From positions 4,092,001 to 4,156,000 of the forward strand of contig NZ_CP141058.1 of the NCBI RefSeq assembly GCF_034661175.1: a stretch of 64,000 nucleotides of DNA. Direction: 5' to 3'. Within the stretch, counting starts at the first letter, position 1. The number at the start of each line of letters is the position of its first letter. The stretch is from Nocardioides renjunii. Its GTDB lineage: Bacteria; Actinomycetota; Actinomycetes; Propionibacteriales; Nocardioidaceae. A program made the translations under genes and the position numbers. Below are positions 63,214-64,000 of the stretch, piece by piece. The notes below the pieces were generated by a model, which saw nothing but the letters and a program-made list of their open reading frames with translations, was not told where the DNA came from and did no database searches.

Positions 63214-63909
63214 GTGAACGAGTCCCGGTCCCGCGTGCTGGTCGTCGACGACGACCGCGCCGTCCGCGACTCGCTGCGCCGCTCGCTGGAGTTCAACGGC
63301 TACGACGTCGTGCTCGCCGCGGACGGCGCCGAGGGCCTCGTCGCCATCGGTGCGCACCAGCCCGACGTGGTGGTGATCGACGTGATGATGCCGCGCCTCG
63401 ACGGGATCGAGACCACGCGGGCGCTGCGCGCGGCGGGCAACGACGTACCGGTGCTGGTCCTCACCGCCCGCGACGCCGTGGGCGACCGGGTGGAGGGCCT
63501 CGACGCCGGCGCCGACGACTACCTCACCAAGCCGTTCGCGCTCGAGGAGCTGCTGGCCCGGCTGCGGGCGCTGCTGCGCCGCGTCGTGCCGGACCCCGAC
63601 GCCGACGGCGAGGTGCTGACCTTCGCCGACCTCACCATGGACGTGTCCAGCCGCGACGTGTCGCGCGGCGGCCGGCCGATCGAGCTGACCCGCACGGAGT
63701 TCACGCTGCTGGAGATGTTCCTGCGGCGCCCGCGCCGGGTGCTCGACCGCTCGTTCATCCTGGAGGAGGTCTGGGGCTACGACTTCCCGACCAGCGCCAA
63801 CTCCCTCGAGGTCTACGTCGGCTACCTGCGCCGCAAGACCGAGGCGGACGGCGAGCCGCGGCTCATCCAGACCGTGCGCGGCGTCGGCTACGTGCTGAAG
63901 GAATCATGA
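63214..63909 (+). CDS. mprA: OmpR-type response regulator, MprA-like
   Basis: 231 aa from GTG 63214. Receiver domain: VLVVDDDRAVRDSL, phospho-acceptor Asp in VVVIDVMMPRLDG, and LTKPFALEELL. C-terminal winged helix with LTRTEFTLLEMFLRRPRRVL, SANSLEVYVGYLRRK and VRGVGYVL. It closely resembles actinobacterial MprA. The stop overlaps the histidine-kinase ATG (ATGA). Confidence 0.9.
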   Translation: MNESRSRVLVVDDDRAVRDSLRRSLEFNGYDVVLAADGAEGLVAIGAHQPDVVVIDVMMPRLDGIETTRALRAAGNDVPVLVLTARDAVGDRVEGLDAGADDYLTKPFALEELLARLRALLRRVVPDPDADGEVLTFADLTMDVSSRDVSRGGRPIELTRTEFTLLEMFLRRPRRVLDRSFILEEVWGYDFPTSANSLEVYVGYLRRKTEADGEPRLIQTVRGVGYVLKES

Positions 63910-64000
63910 GCTCCTCGGGCACCTGGCCCCCGACCCGCTGGCACTACCGCAGGTCGCTCGCCTCGCGCGTCGCGGTGCTGACCACCGTCACGCTGGGCAT
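63906..64000 (+). CDS. mprB: sensor histidine kinase (MprB-like), truncated by window end
   Basis: Only the first 31 residues are visible, beginning MSSSGTWPPTRWHYRRSLAS, then RVAVLTTVTLGI, the start of the first membrane segment. The start overlaps the response-regulator stop. Kinase identity is inferred from position and the N-terminal pattern RSLASRVAVLT, common in MprB-type sensors. Confidence 0.7.
   Translation, partial: MSSSGTWPPTRWHYRRSLASRVAVLTTVTLG

Overview
The window is about 72-75% GC by eye and densely coded. Genes carry G/C-rich third positions, GTG and TTG starts are common, and GTGA, ATGA and TGATG stop/start overlaps are frequent. This points to a high-GC Gram-positive actinobacterium. 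A mycothiol-dependent-type maleylpyruvate isomerase homologue, a DUF222/HNH protein, an acyl-CoA desaturase with its reductase, two polarisome-like coiled-coil proteins, an MprA-like regulator and many leaderless transcripts fit a Nocardioides-like organism; the genus is inference. No rRNA, tRNA, CRISPR array, transposase or origin was seen.

Layout: 1-3.9 kb holds a partial mycothiol-enzyme homologue, a frameshifted short-chain dehydrogenase, a membrane-anchored beta-propeller and small ORFs. 4.0-8.8 kb is a branched-chain amino acid/amide-type ABC importer (minus strand) with a fused permease-ATPase. 9.0-23.1 kb is a catabolic island. Its left arm has an FAD oxidoreductase, a Tat-exported amidohydrolase, and E2 and fused E1 of a 2-oxoacid dehydrogenase. 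A divergent nine-gene right arm has VOC, GntR regulator, Fe-S and molybdenum hydroxylase subunits, AhpD-like protein, alpha/beta hydrolase, 3-hydroxyisobutyrate dehydrogenase-like enzyme, cupin and FAH-type hydratase/hydrolase. 23.2-27.5 kb holds HNH, GNAT, secreted and helicase genes. 27.5-38.6 kb is a second catabolic block: aldehyde dehydrogenase, M24-fold protein, HIBADH-like enzyme, alpha/beta hydrolase, an NMT1-type ABC importer, a signal-less binding protein, an MFS transporter and a LacI regulator. 38.6-64 kb is mostly housekeeping: desaturase and reductase, PucR-type regulator, two amidohydrolases, a kinase/ECF-sigma module, M1 peptidase, coiled-coil proteins, bkdABC, a GST-family reductase, HisC-like aminotransferase, VanZ, LMW phosphatase, DDAH and an MprA-like two-component system.

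The most interesting system is the pair of linked catabolic blocks. Palindromes of the form GCAATC-GATTGC, typical of LacI-family operators, lie in the promoters of both ABC importers and of the hydrolase/dehydrogenase operon. Three of these promoters share one architecture: TTGACA, 17 bp, a weak -10, then the operator. Weaker variants precede the FAD oxidoreductase and the operon that encodes the LacI regulator. A different palindrome, TTTGGATCCAAA, sits between the divergent E1/E2/amidohydrolase and VOC/GntR/hydroxylase operons. I infer one catabolic system under two regulators: an exported amidohydrolase, uptake by two ABC importers and an MFS carrier, molybdenum-dependent hydroxylation, two hydrolases, two HIBADH-like enzymes and a semialdehyde dehydrogenase. 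The substrate cannot be read from sequence; an N-heterocycle or cyclic/aryl amide is plausible.

A second theme is leaderless transcription. At more than a dozen genes a TANNNT-like -10 box ends 6 (sometimes 7) bases before the start codon. In one case a kinase and a sigma-factor gene, only 20 bp apart, have overlapping -10 boxes.
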